Source of the DNA: Winogradskyella alexanderae
Lineage (GTDB): Bacteria > Bacteroidota > Bacteroidia > Flavobacteriales > Flavobacteriaceae
Length of the DNA: 64,000 nt
Assembly (NCBI RefSeq): GCF_020166335.1
Contig: NZ_JAIUJR010000009.1
Location: 1-64,000, forward strand
Direction of reading: 5' to 3'
How positions within the stretch are numbered: position 1 is the stretch's first letter; the number at the start of each line of letters is the position of its first letter. Shown one piece after another: positions 1 to 8,813 of the stretch. The position numbers and the translations under genes are program-made. The notes under the pieces are model-generated. The model searched no databases. It saw only the letters and a list, made by a program, of their open reading frames with translations, and was not told the DNA's origin.

Positions 1-3000
1 CATCAGAAGCCACAGCGCCACCGTTATTAGCCAACCATGTGTTAAGGTCGGCAGTATTACCAGCACCATCGCATTCTACAGTGCTATCGCTAGCAACAGT
101 ATCAATAGTTGGGTCGGTAGTATCTTGAACTGTTATAGTTTGCGTTGCTGTTGCAGTGTTGCTACAATTGTCTGTAATTGTAAATGTTCTTAAAACAGTA
201 ATTGGACAATTGTCAGTAGATGTAACAACATCAATATAAGTTATGCTTTGAATATTAAAATCATCAGAAGCATTATAACTTGGGTTAGAAGAAAATTCAG
301 ATTGTACATCACCAGATCCAGAATCATTAAAGTTAAATACTGAATTAGAGGAGGTGATATCACTTGTATCACAACCTTCAAAAGTTATATTCCCTGGAAC
401 TGAGATTTGTGGTGTTTCTGTATCATCATTCTCAACAGTTACACTTAGATTAAAAGTACAATCATTAGCATCTGTAACTAGAATATCATAATTGTTAGCG
501 CTTAAATTTTCAAATAGACCACTAGATTGATTTGTAGTTCCATTGTCTATTGAATACTGATAAGGACTAGTACCACCACTTGCATTAATTGTAAAACTAC
601 CTGAATTGTTACCTATACAATCAGCATTAGTTATTCCAGAAGAATATGCTGTAAGAGCAACAGAAGGTTCAGTAATAATAACTTGATTTGTAGTTGTACA
701 ATCATTAGCATCGGTAATTGTGACATCATAAGTTCCGGCAGTTAATCCACTTAAATCTTGGTCTGTAGACCCGTTACTCCAACTATAGGTATATGGAGCT
801 GTACCGCCTTGTACTTCTAAGTCAATAGCTCCTGTAGCTTCACCAAAACACAATACTTCTGTTGTACTATTAATAGAAGAAGTTAATACGTCTGGTTCTG
901 AAACAGTGACTTCAATGGTATCAGTACAACTGTTATCATCTCGCACATAAACGGTGTAATTACCTGCGCTTAAGTTATTAAATGTACCAGTCGTATTACT
1001 AAAATCGATATTATCTAGGCTATAGGTATAAGGCTCAGTTCCGCCTGTTGCAGAGATAGTTAATGAACCATCAGATTCACCATTACAAGAAACGTCTTCT
1101 TTACTTGAAGTTGATTCAGTAAGTGTTATATCGAATACTTCGGCCACAAAATCACAAGTCAATTGTTCTGTACTTCCATCTGGGTAAGTATATGTTGCAG
1201 TGTAAATTACAGCAGTACTTCCATCAGGGAAAAGATCACCAGGATTGTAATTAGAGGTTACAGTAAAGTTAATTCCACCAATACAACTAGCATCTATAAG
1301 AGATGCATCATAATAAATACTGTCAATTTCAATCGTATCACCACCATTTGCGTCCGGACTATCAAAATTGAGTTTAAGCTTGTACGCACCATTTGGCACC
1401 GTATCAGGAATAATAATAGTTTGATTACCATCTGTGGTGATTCCATTAACCGAATCTGTATAGATTACAGCATTTGTGTCTGGATCTAGTAACTCTATTG
1501 TCCAATTAACAGTTGCTGTAACATCGATTAATTCAATATTAATATCGGTATCACCATTTTCAAATACAAAATATTGAGTTGGTGCAATTAAGTAAGAATC
1601 ATCATATCTAGAACCAACTCCTGTAGATTGGAATAACCTAAGATTATCGCTACCGACTCTTTGGGCAAAATTAAATTCCCAACAATTGGTTCCAAAACTA
1701 CTCTCAGGAAGATCAAATTCCATATTAAATGAATAGTCATCTCCCGGTACCGAAGTACAACATTGATATTTGAAAGTTGGTGGTTGCCAAAATACTGGCG
1801 TACCTAAATCGTCATTACTACATGCAATATCTATGGTTGGTGGACAATTTTCTACTATAATTTGACATGGAACTGCATCAGGTTCAGTAACTTCGGCAGA
1901 ATTTGTTGTTGTACAACCATTAGCGTCGGTCACAGTAACATTATAAGTACCTGCAATTAAATTAGAAATATCTTCAGTGGTTTCACCATTACTCCAGGCA
2001 AATGTATAAGGAGCTGTTCCTCCAGTAACGCTTAAATCTATAGAGCCTGTATTTTCGCCATTACACGCTACATTAACAATATTTCTTGAAGATGATAACT
2101 GTTGAGAAGGTTGAGCAATTGTAAAATTACCTGTAATTGAACAGCCATTTGCATCAGTAATTGTGAGGCTATAATTTCCAGCTATAACATCTGTTAAATC
2201 TTCAGTTGTTGCACCATTATTCCATGAAAAGTTGAATGGCGCTTGGCCTCCAATAACAGTTATATCTATATCTCCTGTAGCTTCAGTTCTACATAAAACA
2301 TCTGTGACAACAGATTCAAAATTAAGTGTTTCAACAATTATTGGATTACTAGTATAAGGTGTTTCACAACCAACTAATTTATTTCTCACAATCAATACGT
2401 AACTTCCTGGAGGAAGGCCAGAGAATATAGGTGAATCTTGATAATTGGTACCACCATCAATTGTGTATTCATATTCAGCTCCTAGAGGCCCTGTAACGGT
2501 GATATTAAACTCGTTAGGTGAACCACTACAACTTATGGTAAATGTTGGGTCGTCTGGTAATTCTACATAACTAAGAGTTACTTCAGCTGTATCACATACA
2601 GAGTTATTTGGAGCTGGTAGGCATACTTGAAACTCAAAAGTTACATCACCTGCAAAACCAGGAGAAGGTTCATAAGTGTAAGTACCATCAGGATTAAATG
2701 TAAATGACTGACCCGCTGGAGTTGGCCCAGAAACGATAGAATACGTTGAACCTGGTGGTACATTATTTTTTTCGTTTAAGTCGCCATTAAAGGTTCCATC
2801 AATACAATTAAATTCTTGTTGGTCAGAAGCGTATTTCTGTAAAATGAAAAATTTTCCGTCACCATCATCATTGGTTGCGGAAATAAACTCAATTTTAGTA
2901 ATCATTGATCCTGTGGGCGCAATCCTATTGAGCTCGTATAAGGCAATTGCTATGGATTGGCCATTGCTAATTTCTCGATCCGATTCCCAATAATCGGAAC

Positions 3001-3772
3001 CGGCCGAAGGCGGATTCGGTCCATCACCTCCCGTTAAATTTCCATCAGTCCTTACAAACGTATCACCTAATACAGTTTCTGTAGTTTGACCTGGTAAGGT
3101 ACCATGTAATCGCACATAAAAACAGTTGTTACCACCACGCTCTGTTATAGCGATTATTCCACCAGCATTTGAAGGAATTGCAGGGTCATAAAATAAAGTT
3201 TGTTTCTGTGCATCGGTTTCAGGTACGCCATTGGTGCCATTTACGGCATCAAAATCTAAACAGATATTACGGCCATTTCCGTTAGAGCCAAAGAAAAAAT
3301 TAAGATTACGTGATTGGAAGGCAGCTAGGGCTCTGTCATCCCATGGGGTGCTGTCGTTTATGTTTGGGGTTGCGGTAGCACTGGTACCTATCAATTCACC
3401 ACTAAATGCGCCAGCCGTAAAAGGTGGTACTGCATTCTGGCTGTTTAGTATTATTGCGTTAGGATTATGACCGCCAGGGCCTAAACGTGTTAACTGATAC
3501 CCTGATGGTACAGCAAATGTATTATATACGCCACCGTTTACCGTAATGGATTGAATAGTAGCGGCTCTATTGTTCTCAGTATCATTAATGTCACCATTAC
3601 CATTGGTGTCTTGTATGTCTGACCACTGAAATGTAACACCAGTTCTAATTGAGGGTTCTTGCTGTCCTACGACCTGGGCTAGTCCATATAAGGGGATAAG
3701 GAAAAGTAGCATTAATATAAAATGCTTTCTCAATCTACCAGGTACAGAAATACAATTGTACTTGTTTTTCAT
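1..3772 (-). CDS. Giant SprB-repeat surface protein, N-terminal part (3' end outside window)
   Basis: An uninterrupted minus-strand reading frame runs from an ATG at 3772-3770 off the left edge (1257 codons seen). It starts with basic residues and a hydrophobic stretch ending LYGLAQ, a Sec signal peptide. About six SprB-type repeats follow, with core words GGTAPYTYSWSNG and AGTYxVTVTDANGC, at roughly 2545-2350, 2300-2125, 2080-1905, 1095-925, 860-690 and 645-450. Between repeats three and four, about 1900-1140, lies a non-repeat beta-rich region. The last part (430-1) resembles HYR/Ig-like segments (VECDGAGN). SprB-family proteins of Flavobacteriaceae are type IX-secreted cell-surface adhesins used in gliding or attachment. 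The C-terminal sorting domain that would confirm this lies outside the window. Confidence 0.85.
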   Translation of the reverse strand, partial: MKNKYNCISVPGRLRKHFILMLLFLIPLYGLAQVVGQQEPSIRTGVTFQWSDIQDTNGNGDINDTENNRAATIQSITVNGGVYNTFAVPSGYQLTRLGPGGHNPNAIILNSQNAVPPFTAGAFSGELIGTSATATPNINDSTPWDDRALAAFQSRNLNFFFGSNGNGRNICLDFDAVNGTNGVPETDAQKQTLFYDPAIPSNAGGIIAITERGGNNCFYVRLHGTLPGQTTETVLGDTFVRTDGNLTGGDGPNPPSAGSDYWESDREISNGQSIAIALYELNRIAPTGSMITKIEFISATNDDGDGKFFILQKYASDQQEFNCIDGTFNGDLNEKNNVPPGSTYSIVSGPTPAGQSFTFNPDGTYTYEPSPGFAGDVTFEFQVCLPAPNNSVCDTAEVTLSYVELPDDPTFTISCSGSPNEFNITVTGPLGAEYEYTIDGGTNYQDSPIFSGLPPGSYVLIVRNKLVGCETPYTSNPIIVETLNFESVVTDVLCRTEATGDIDITVIGGQAPFNFSWNNGATTEDLTDVIAGNYSLTITDANGCSITGNFTIAQPSQQLSSSRNIVNVACNGENTGSIDLSVTGGTAPYTFAWSNGETTEDISNLIAGTYNVTVTDANGCTTTNSAEVTEPDAVPCQIIVENCPPTIDIACSNDDLGTPVFWQPPTFKYQCCTSVPGDDYSFNMEFDLPESSFGTNCWEFNFAQRVGSDNLRLFQSTGVGSRYDDSYLIAPTQYFVFENGDTDINIELIDVTATVNWTIELLDPDTNAVIYTDSVNGITTDGNQTIIIPDTVPNGAYKLKLNFDSPDANGGDTIEIDSIYYDASLIDASCIGGINFTVTSNYNPGDLFPDGSTAVIYTATYTYPDGSTEQLTCDFVAEVFDITLTESTSSKEDVSCNGESDGSLTISATGGTEPYTYSLDNIDFSNTTGTFNNLSAGNYTVYVRDDNSCTDTIEVTVSEPDVLTSSINSTTEVLCFGEATGAIDLEVQGGTAPYTYSWSNGSTDQDLSGLTAGTYDVTITDANDCTTTNQVIITEPSVALTAYSSGITNADCIGNNSGSFTINASGGTSPYQYSIDNGTTNQSSGLFENLSANNYDILVTDANDCTFNLSVTVENDDTETPQISVPGNITFEGCDTSDITSSNSVFNFNDSGSGDVQSEFSSNPSYNASDDFNIQSITYIDVVTSTDNCPITVLRTFTITDNCSNTATATQTITVQDTTDPTIDTVASDSTVECDGAGNTADLNTWLANNGGAVASD

Positions 3773-4086
3773 ATTACACATAATAACTTCTAATGTCACA
3801 TGTCGCTAAAAGGCATGCCATTACCGCATAATGAGCAGACAGCAATTACGCTTTCAACATCATTTGTTTTTGTTCAACTTGATATACTGAGGGAAGTTCT
3901 ATTAATGCAAAGTCGCTTAAGAATGGATTAATATGTTTTTGATTTGGGGTCATTTACATTAATTTTACAAACAAATGAAGTTATAAACAATTTTATAAAC
4001 AAACATTAGTGTTAAAGCGGCAAAATAATCGATAAAACGGAAATACGCAACATTTTATCGATAAAAATTGCATTTAAACGAATCTT
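3773..4086. promoter_or_regulatory. Intergenic region between divergent adhesin and polyphosphate operon, with ATCGAT palindrome
   Basis: This 314-base AT-rich gap separates two divergent transcription units and must hold both promoters. A perfect 14-base palindrome, TTTTATCGATAAAA, lies at 4053-4066, 20 bases before the sixA-like start. Its right arm ATCGATAAAA is repeated at 4028-4037, 29 bases upstream. Toward the adhesin side TTATAAACAA occurs twice (3981-3990 and 3993-4002). I see no gene, tRNA or terminator here. The palindrome could be an operator, but AT-rich DNA makes such sequences fairly common. Confidence 0.4.
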
Positions 4087-4572
4087 ATGAAGACACTTAT
4101 ACTTATGCGACATGGTAAATCATCCTGGGAATTTAACGTTAATGACAAGGAAAGACCATTGAAAACCAGAGGTTTAAATGACGCTTCACTCGTGTCAAAA
4201 CACTTCCTAATAAACAATACTATTCCTGAAAAAATTTTCTCAAGTCCAGCCAAAAGAGCGCACGAAACCTGTAAAATTTTCTTAAAAATGTCAGAAAAAA
4301 GCGAAAATGAAGTGACGATTATCGAGGATTTATATGACTTTAACGGTTCAAATGTTATTAATTTTTTAAGAAATCTAAAGGATTCTATTAATTCTGTAAT
4401 GATATTTGGGCACAACCATGCATTCACGTCTATTTCTAATATATTTGGCGATAATTATATTGATAATCTACCAACGAGTGGTTTGGTTAAAATTATATTT
4501 GATACAAATAGTTGGAGAGCCATAGAGAAAGGCAAGACAGAATTAATTATCATTCCAAAGGAATTGCGTTAA
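4087..4572 (+). CDS. sixA: SixA-like histidine phosphatase
   Basis: This 161-residue protein belongs to the short histidine phosphatase (phosphoglycerate mutase-like) superfamily. The catalytic RHG motif is at residues 8-10, a second phosphate-binding Arg at residue 57 (SSPAKRAHE) and the second catalytic His at about 109 (FGHNH). SixA in E. coli removes phosphate from phosphohistidine of phosphotransfer proteins. The length matches SixA rather than larger mutases. It is the first gene of an operon with ppk1 and ppx; its stop overlaps the ppk1 start by one base. The context suggests a role tied to polyphosphate or phosphate metabolism, but the substrate cannot be read from the sequence. Confidence 0.85.
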   Translation: MKTLILMRHGKSSWEFNVNDKERPLKTRGLNDASLVSKHFLINNTIPEKIFSSPAKRAHETCKIFLKMSEKSENEVTIIEDLYDFNGSNVINFLRNLKDSINSVMIFGHNHAFTSISNIFGDNYIDNLPTSGLVKIIFDTNSWRAIEKGKTELIIIPKELR

Positions 4573-6626
4573 TGACAAAACATAAAAATCGATATATTAA
4601 TAGAGAATTAAGCTGGTTACAGTTTAATGCAAGGGTTTTGCAGGAAGCAGCTGATGAGACTGTACCACTTATAGAGCGGCTTAGGTTTTTAGGTATCTTT
4701 TCAAATAACCTAGACGAGTTCTTTAAAGTAAGATATGCAACAGTAAAGCGTATCTATGAAGCTGGCAAGGGAGGGAAAAGCGAACTTGGTGGCATTAAGG
4801 CTGAGGAACTCTTAAACCAAATTACGGATGTTGTAATTAATCAACAGTCTGAAAGTCTTGACATTTTAGCTGATATCTACAAACAATTAGAATCTCACAA
4901 CATTTATATAATTGACGAAAAAGGGATCGATGCCAATCATCATGACTTTATAAAGAATTACTACTATCAAGAGTTAAGTCCAGCATTAGTTGTCATAATT
5001 TTAAATGAGGATCTTGACTTACCTGAGTTAAAGGACAGTGCAGCATATCTCACCGTTAAAATGTCAAATAGTAAAGGAAAAGATAGGTTTGCGTTGATTG
5101 AGATATCTAAAAGTATGGATCGCTTTATCGTGCTACCTCAAAAAAATGGTTCGGATTATATTATTATGGTAGATGATATTTTGAGGTATTGTCTTGATGA
5201 TATCTTTAACATCTTTACCTACGACGAAATTTCAGCTCATATGATAAAAATCACTAGAGATGGTGAATTGGACTTTGATAGTGATTTAAGTAAAAGTTTT
5301 GTTGAAAAATTGTCTTCCAGCGTCAAGGATCGCAAGAGTGGTGAGCCAGTCCGCTTTGTTTTCGATAAGCAAATAGATAAGGACACATTGGAGTACCTAC
5401 TTCACATAATGGATATTGATTCTAAGGATAGTATAATACCAGGTGGTAGATATCATAATAGAAGGGATTACATGGGTTTCCCAAGTTTGGGAAGACAAAA
5501 TTTGCTTTACCAAAAAATTAATCCGCTCCAAGTAAAGGGTTTAAGTTTACAAACCAGTATTTTTAAAACAATTGCAGATAAGGATTTTCTTGTTTACACA
5601 CCTTACCACACCTTTTCTTATATCGTTAAGTTTTTGCGGGAAGCAGCTTTAGACCCAAGTGTTAAAACCATAAAAATCACAATTTACAGACTTGCACAAG
5701 TTTCCCATGTTGCAAGTTCACTTATAAACGCTGCTAAAAACGGAAAGGAAGTTATTGTTTCCATAGAATTGCGTGCTAGGTTTGATGAAGAGGCCAATAT
5801 AAATTATGCAGAACAAATGCAGGATGCAGGCGTGAAAATGCTTTTTGGTGTTACTGGATTAAAGGTACACTGCAAAATGTGTGTTGTTGAGCGCGAGGAA
5901 AATAGCAAGCTTAAACGCTATGGATTTATTAGTACTGGTAATTTTAATGAATCTACAGCCAAGATTTACACAGATTTTACATTGCTTACATCCAACTCAA
6001 AAATTCTTAAGGATATAAATAAGGTCTTTGGTTTTTTCGAAGTGAATTATAAAATCTATCGATACAAGCACATCATAACTTCACCACACTATACCAACTC
6101 AAAGTTGAATGCATTAATCAACCAAGAAATTGAAAATGCACAACAAGGTAAACCTGCTTACATCAAACTGAAAATGAACAGTATTTCTAATTATGAAATC
6201 ATTGATAAACTTTATGAGGCTAGTAGAGCTGGGGTAAAGATTCAAATGATAGTTAGAGGCTTATGTTGTTTGGTGCCTGGTGTAGAAGGTATGAGCGAAA
6301 ATATTGAGATAATCAGTATCGTCGATAAATTTTTGGAACACACGCGTTTGTTTATTTTTTCAAATAATGACGACCCGAAGATTTTTATTTCTTCTGCAGA
6401 TTGGATGACACGAAATATCCACACAAGAGTAGAAGTAACCTGTCCTATCTATGATGAGGACATAAAAAACGAACTGCAAGAATTATTTGAGATTTGCTGG
6501 AGGGATAATGTAAAAGCCAGAATCATTAATGAGTATCAGGATAATACGTATAAACGTAACATTAAAGAAAAGGTAAGAGCTCAATTTGAGACGTATAATT
6601 ACTATTTAAAAAAATTAGAGGGATAA
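4572..6626 (+). CDS. ppk1: Polyphosphate kinase 1
   Basis: The product (684 aa) transfers the gamma phosphate of ATP reversibly to inorganic polyphosphate. The N domain begins INRELSWLQFNARVL, the usual PPK1 start. The two catalytic-region histidines are present: H433 in LKVHCKM, the autophosphorylated residue corresponding to E. coli H435, and H590 in FLEHTRLF, corresponding to H592. The substrate-site NFNES follows at about 457. The frame is open 60 bases further upstream, but the ATG at 4572 overlaps the sixA-like stop (TAATG) and gives the normal family length, so I chose it. It lies one base before ppx, in a coupled operon that both makes and degrades polyphosphate. Confidence 0.96.
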   Translation: MTKHKNRYINRELSWLQFNARVLQEAADETVPLIERLRFLGIFSNNLDEFFKVRYATVKRIYEAGKGGKSELGGIKAEELLNQITDVVINQQSESLDILADIYKQLESHNIYIIDEKGIDANHHDFIKNYYYQELSPALVVIILNEDLDLPELKDSAAYLTVKMSNSKGKDRFALIEISKSMDRFIVLPQKNGSDYIIMVDDILRYCLDDIFNIFTYDEISAHMIKITRDGELDFDSDLSKSFVEKLSSSVKDRKSGEPVRFVFDKQIDKDTLEYLLHIMDIDSKDSIIPGGRYHNRRDYMGFPSLGRQNLLYQKINPLQVKGLSLQTSIFKTIADKDFLVYTPYHTFSYIVKFLREAALDPSVKTIKITIYRLAQVSHVASSLINAAKNGKEVIVSIELRARFDEEANINYAEQMQDAGVKMLFGVTGLKVHCKMCVVEREENSKLKRYGFISTGNFNESTAKIYTDFTLLTSNSKILKDINKVFGFFEVNYKIYRYKHIITSPHYTNSKLNALINQEIENAQQGKPAYIKLKMNSISNYEIIDKLYEASRAGVKIQMIVRGLCCLVPGVEGMSENIEIISIVDKFLEHTRLFIFSNNDDPKIFISSADWMTRNIHTRVEVTCPIYDEDIKNELQELFEICWRDNVKARIINEYQDNTYKRNIKEKVRAQFETYNYYLKKLEG

Positions 6627-6627
6627 T

Positions 6628-7533
6628 ATGCTGAAGATTGAAAAATATGCTGCAATAGATATTGGTTCTAACGCGGTTAGGTTATTAATTTCAAATATAA
6701 TTGAGCAACCTGGTAAACCAGTTGTGTTTAAGAAAAATTCATTGGTAAGGGTACCTATTAGACTAGGTGCTGATGTTTTTATGAATGGTGAAATCTCAGA
6801 ATACAATCAACAGCGCATGCTAGATACCATGATGGCTTTTAGTTTACTTATTAAATCTCATGGTGTTGTAAGGTATAAAGCTTGTGCAACCTCTGCTATG
6901 CGCGAGGCTAACAACAGTGGCCAATTAAGTAAAAAAATACTCGATTCGTGTGGTATAAGTATAGATATTATTGATGGAGAAGAAGAAGCAGCGATTATTG
7001 CGGCGACTGATTTAAATACCTATATAGATCCCAATAAAACTTACCTTTATGTAGATGTGGGTGGTGGTAGTACAGAGTTTTCAATTATTCATAATGGTGA
7101 AAAAGTGAAATCTAAATCGTTTAAAATTGGAACCGTAAGGTTATTGAACGATATCGTTAAAAACGAAACATGGGTGGAGCTTGAAAAGTGGATTAAAGAA
7201 AGCACCAAAGATTACTATAAGATTGATCTCATAGGTTCCGGTGGAAATATTAACAAGATTTTTAAAATCTCAGGTAAGGATCTTGGTAAACCACTTACGT
7301 ATTTTTATCTCACAACTTATTATAAGACATTGCAAAGTTACTCTTACGAGGAGCGAATAACAGAGCTTGATTTAAACCAGGATAGAGCAGATGTAATAAT
7401 TCCCGCTACACGAATATACTTGTCTGCTATGAAATGGAGTGGAGCAAAGCACATTTATGTTCCAAAAATAGGACTCTCAGATGGTATTATTAAAAGTGTT
7501 TATTACGAGACAGTTTCAAGTGAAGTTGTCTAG
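6628..7533 (+). CDS. ppx: Exopolyphosphatase (Ppx/GppA family)
   Basis: The 301-residue protein has the actin/ASKHA fold signatures of Ppx/GppA phosphatases: phosphate-1 loop DIGSN at 11-15, the acidic EEE near 118-120 that holds the catalytic glutamate, and phosphate-2 loop DVGGGSTE at 143-150. It is the short, roughly 300-residue form without the C-terminal HD domain of E. coli Ppx, as is common in Bacteroidota. It starts one base after the ppk1 stop (TAATATG) and should be translated with it. The predicted role is processive hydrolysis of terminal phosphates from polyphosphate; pppGpp hydrolysis is also possible for this family. Confidence 0.93.
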   Translation: MLKIEKYAAIDIGSNAVRLLISNIIEQPGKPVVFKKNSLVRVPIRLGADVFMNGEISEYNQQRMLDTMMAFSLLIKSHGVVRYKACATSAMREANNSGQLSKKILDSCGISIDIIDGEEEAAIIAATDLNTYIDPNKTYLYVDVGGGSTEFSIIHNGEKVKSKSFKIGTVRLLNDIVKNETWVELEKWIKESTKDYYKIDLIGSGGNINKIFKISGKDLGKPLTYFYLTTYYKTLQSYSYEERITELDLNQDRADVIIPATRIYLSAMKWSGAKHIYVPKIGLSDGIIKSVYYETVSSEVV

Positions 7534-7640
7534 TTCTTATTACTTTTAATTGTATTTTGTCCGTAGAATTAACCAATAAATCCAGTAAAGGCAATATTTT
7601 TGATTTTTTAATTTATATTGGCCATCTCAAATTTATTATT

Positions 7641-8171
7641 ATGAAAAAATATGTATTAGCCATTATTGTTGTTTGTTTTACAAGTGTATCTATGGCTCAA
7701 GATGTTAGTTATGGTATTCGAGGTGCTTTAAATATTTCTAATCTCGATTTTGATCCTGATGCAAATTTTGAAAATAAACACCGCAACGGATTTGCGTTTG
7801 GTGGGTTTGCTGAGTTTGGTCTTTCTGATAATGTCTCCCTTCTTACAGAATTACAGTGGTCTGCAGAAGGAGGAAAAGACGAAGATTTAAGAGCAGATTA
7901 CATTCAGTTACCAATACAACTTAGATTATCTACTTCAGATCGTTTTTCATTAGGTGTAGGGCCTCAAGTTGCACTTAAAACATGGAAAAACGAAGATGCT
8001 TTCGCAACTTTTGCCTTTTCTGGTGTTGTTGGTGCAGAATATATGATTACATCAGATTTATTTATTGATGCAAGATTTTCATTTGGATTATCAAATATTC
8101 TAGATGAAGATTTTACAAATAGTGAAGCCAAAAACAATGTGATACAATTTGGTTTTGGTATGAAAATATAA
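7641..8171 (+). CDS. Small outer-membrane beta-barrel protein (PorT/OmpA-barrel-like)
   Basis: The 176-residue product starts with a clear signal peptide (MKKYVLAIIVVCFTSVSMAQ). It continues as alternating beta strands with YGIRGALNISNL near the start and a terminal strand ending IQFGFGMKI, typical of eight-strand outer-membrane barrels of the PorT/outer-membrane-protein beta-barrel family. The frame remains open back to a TTG at 7557, but only the ATG at 7641 gives a signal peptide. It lies 107 bases after ppx and is followed by a strong hairpin terminator. No specific function can be assigned. Confidence 0.8.
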   Translation: MKKYVLAIIVVCFTSVSMAQDVSYGIRGALNISNLDFDPDANFENKHRNGFAFGGFAEFGLSDNVSLLTELQWSAEGGKDEDLRADYIQLPIQLRLSTSDRFSLGVGPQVALKTWKNEDAFATFAFSGVVGAEYMITSDLFIDARFSFGLSNILDEDFTNSEAKNNVIQFGFGMKI

Positions 8172-8193
8172 CAGGTTATCAGTATAGAACAAG

Positions 8194-8223
8194 AAAAAGC
8201 TTCGGGAAACCGAAGCTTTTTTT
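8194..8223. terminator. Bidirectional rho-independent terminator
   Basis: A 12-bp stem (AAAAAGCTTCGG / CCGAAGCTTTTT, arms 8194-8205 and 8210-8221) with a GAAA tetraloop sits between the convergent barrel gene and miaE. The A and T runs on both sides suit termination in either direction. Confidence 0.9.
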
Positions 8224-8803
8224 ATCCATGTATAGTCTCTTTAGTGCCGAGATTTTTCATTATTACGGCTTCATAATTTAAAAGTTCCTGCCACTTTTTA
8301 TCAACTTCTTCCCGGTTACCATATTTTCTCGCAAACTTCAAAAACATAGTATAATGTCCTGCCTCGCTTATCATGAGTTTTCTATAGAATTTTGCTAATT
8401 TTTTATCTTCTAGCTCTTCTGATAAAAGCCTAAATCGCTCACAACTCCGTGCTTCAATTAATGCCGCGTATAATAATCGGTGTACCAACTGTGTAGTTCT
8501 GCTTCCACCTTTTGGAAAGAACTTCATTAATTCTACAACATAAGCATCTTTACGATCTCGGCCTAAAATCCAACCTCTTTCTATTATTTTATCATGGACC
8601 ATCTTAAAATGGCTCATTTCCTCATTGACAAGATCTGTCATTGCCTGAACAAGTTCTGTATATTCCGGAAAACTCACAATTAGTGAAATTGCAGTACTAG
8701 CGGCCTTTTGTTCACAATAGGCATGATCGGTAAGTACTTCTTCAATGTTTTTTTCTACAATATTTACCCATCGTGGGTCAGTTGGTAATTTTAATCCTAG
8801 CAT
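8222..8803 (-). CDS. miaE: tRNA-(ms2io6A)-hydroxylase MiaE
   Basis: The 193-residue protein is a ferritin-like diiron enzyme that hydroxylates the isopentenyl group of ms2i6A at tRNA position 37 using O2. Ligand motifs are visible: E in CEQKAAS (about 32), EEMSHF (about 82-87), EARSCERF (about 137-144) and SEAGHY (about 166-171), giving the four-helix E/ExxH pattern. The length is normal for the Bacteroidota/Pseudomonas type. It starts 10 bases after dnaX ends on the same strand, so the two are probably cotranscribed. The presence of MiaE implies an aerobic lifestyle and upstream MiaA/MiaB elsewhere in the genome. Confidence 0.93.
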   Translation of the reverse strand: MLGLKLPTDPRWVNIVEKNIEEVLTDHAYCEQKAASTAISLIVSFPEYTELVQAMTDLVNEEMSHFKMVHDKIIERGWILGRDRKDAYVVELMKFFPKGGSRTTQLVHRLLYAALIEARSCERFRLLSEELEDKKLAKFYRKLMISEAGHYTMFLKFARKYGNREEVDKKWQELLNYEAVIMKNLGTKETIHG

Positions 8804-8813
8804 AGCATTAATT

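Noticed and set aside
1163..1489. Plus-strand ORF of 108 codons inside the adhesin region
   Set aside because: It is antisense to a clear SprB-family reading frame, has low-complexity Ile/Thr/Arg composition, and shows no signal or motif.
7557..7640. Upstream extension of the outer-membrane barrel ORF beginning at a TTG
   Set aside because: It precedes the signal peptide and would destroy it. The ATG at 7641 gives a normal secreted protein.
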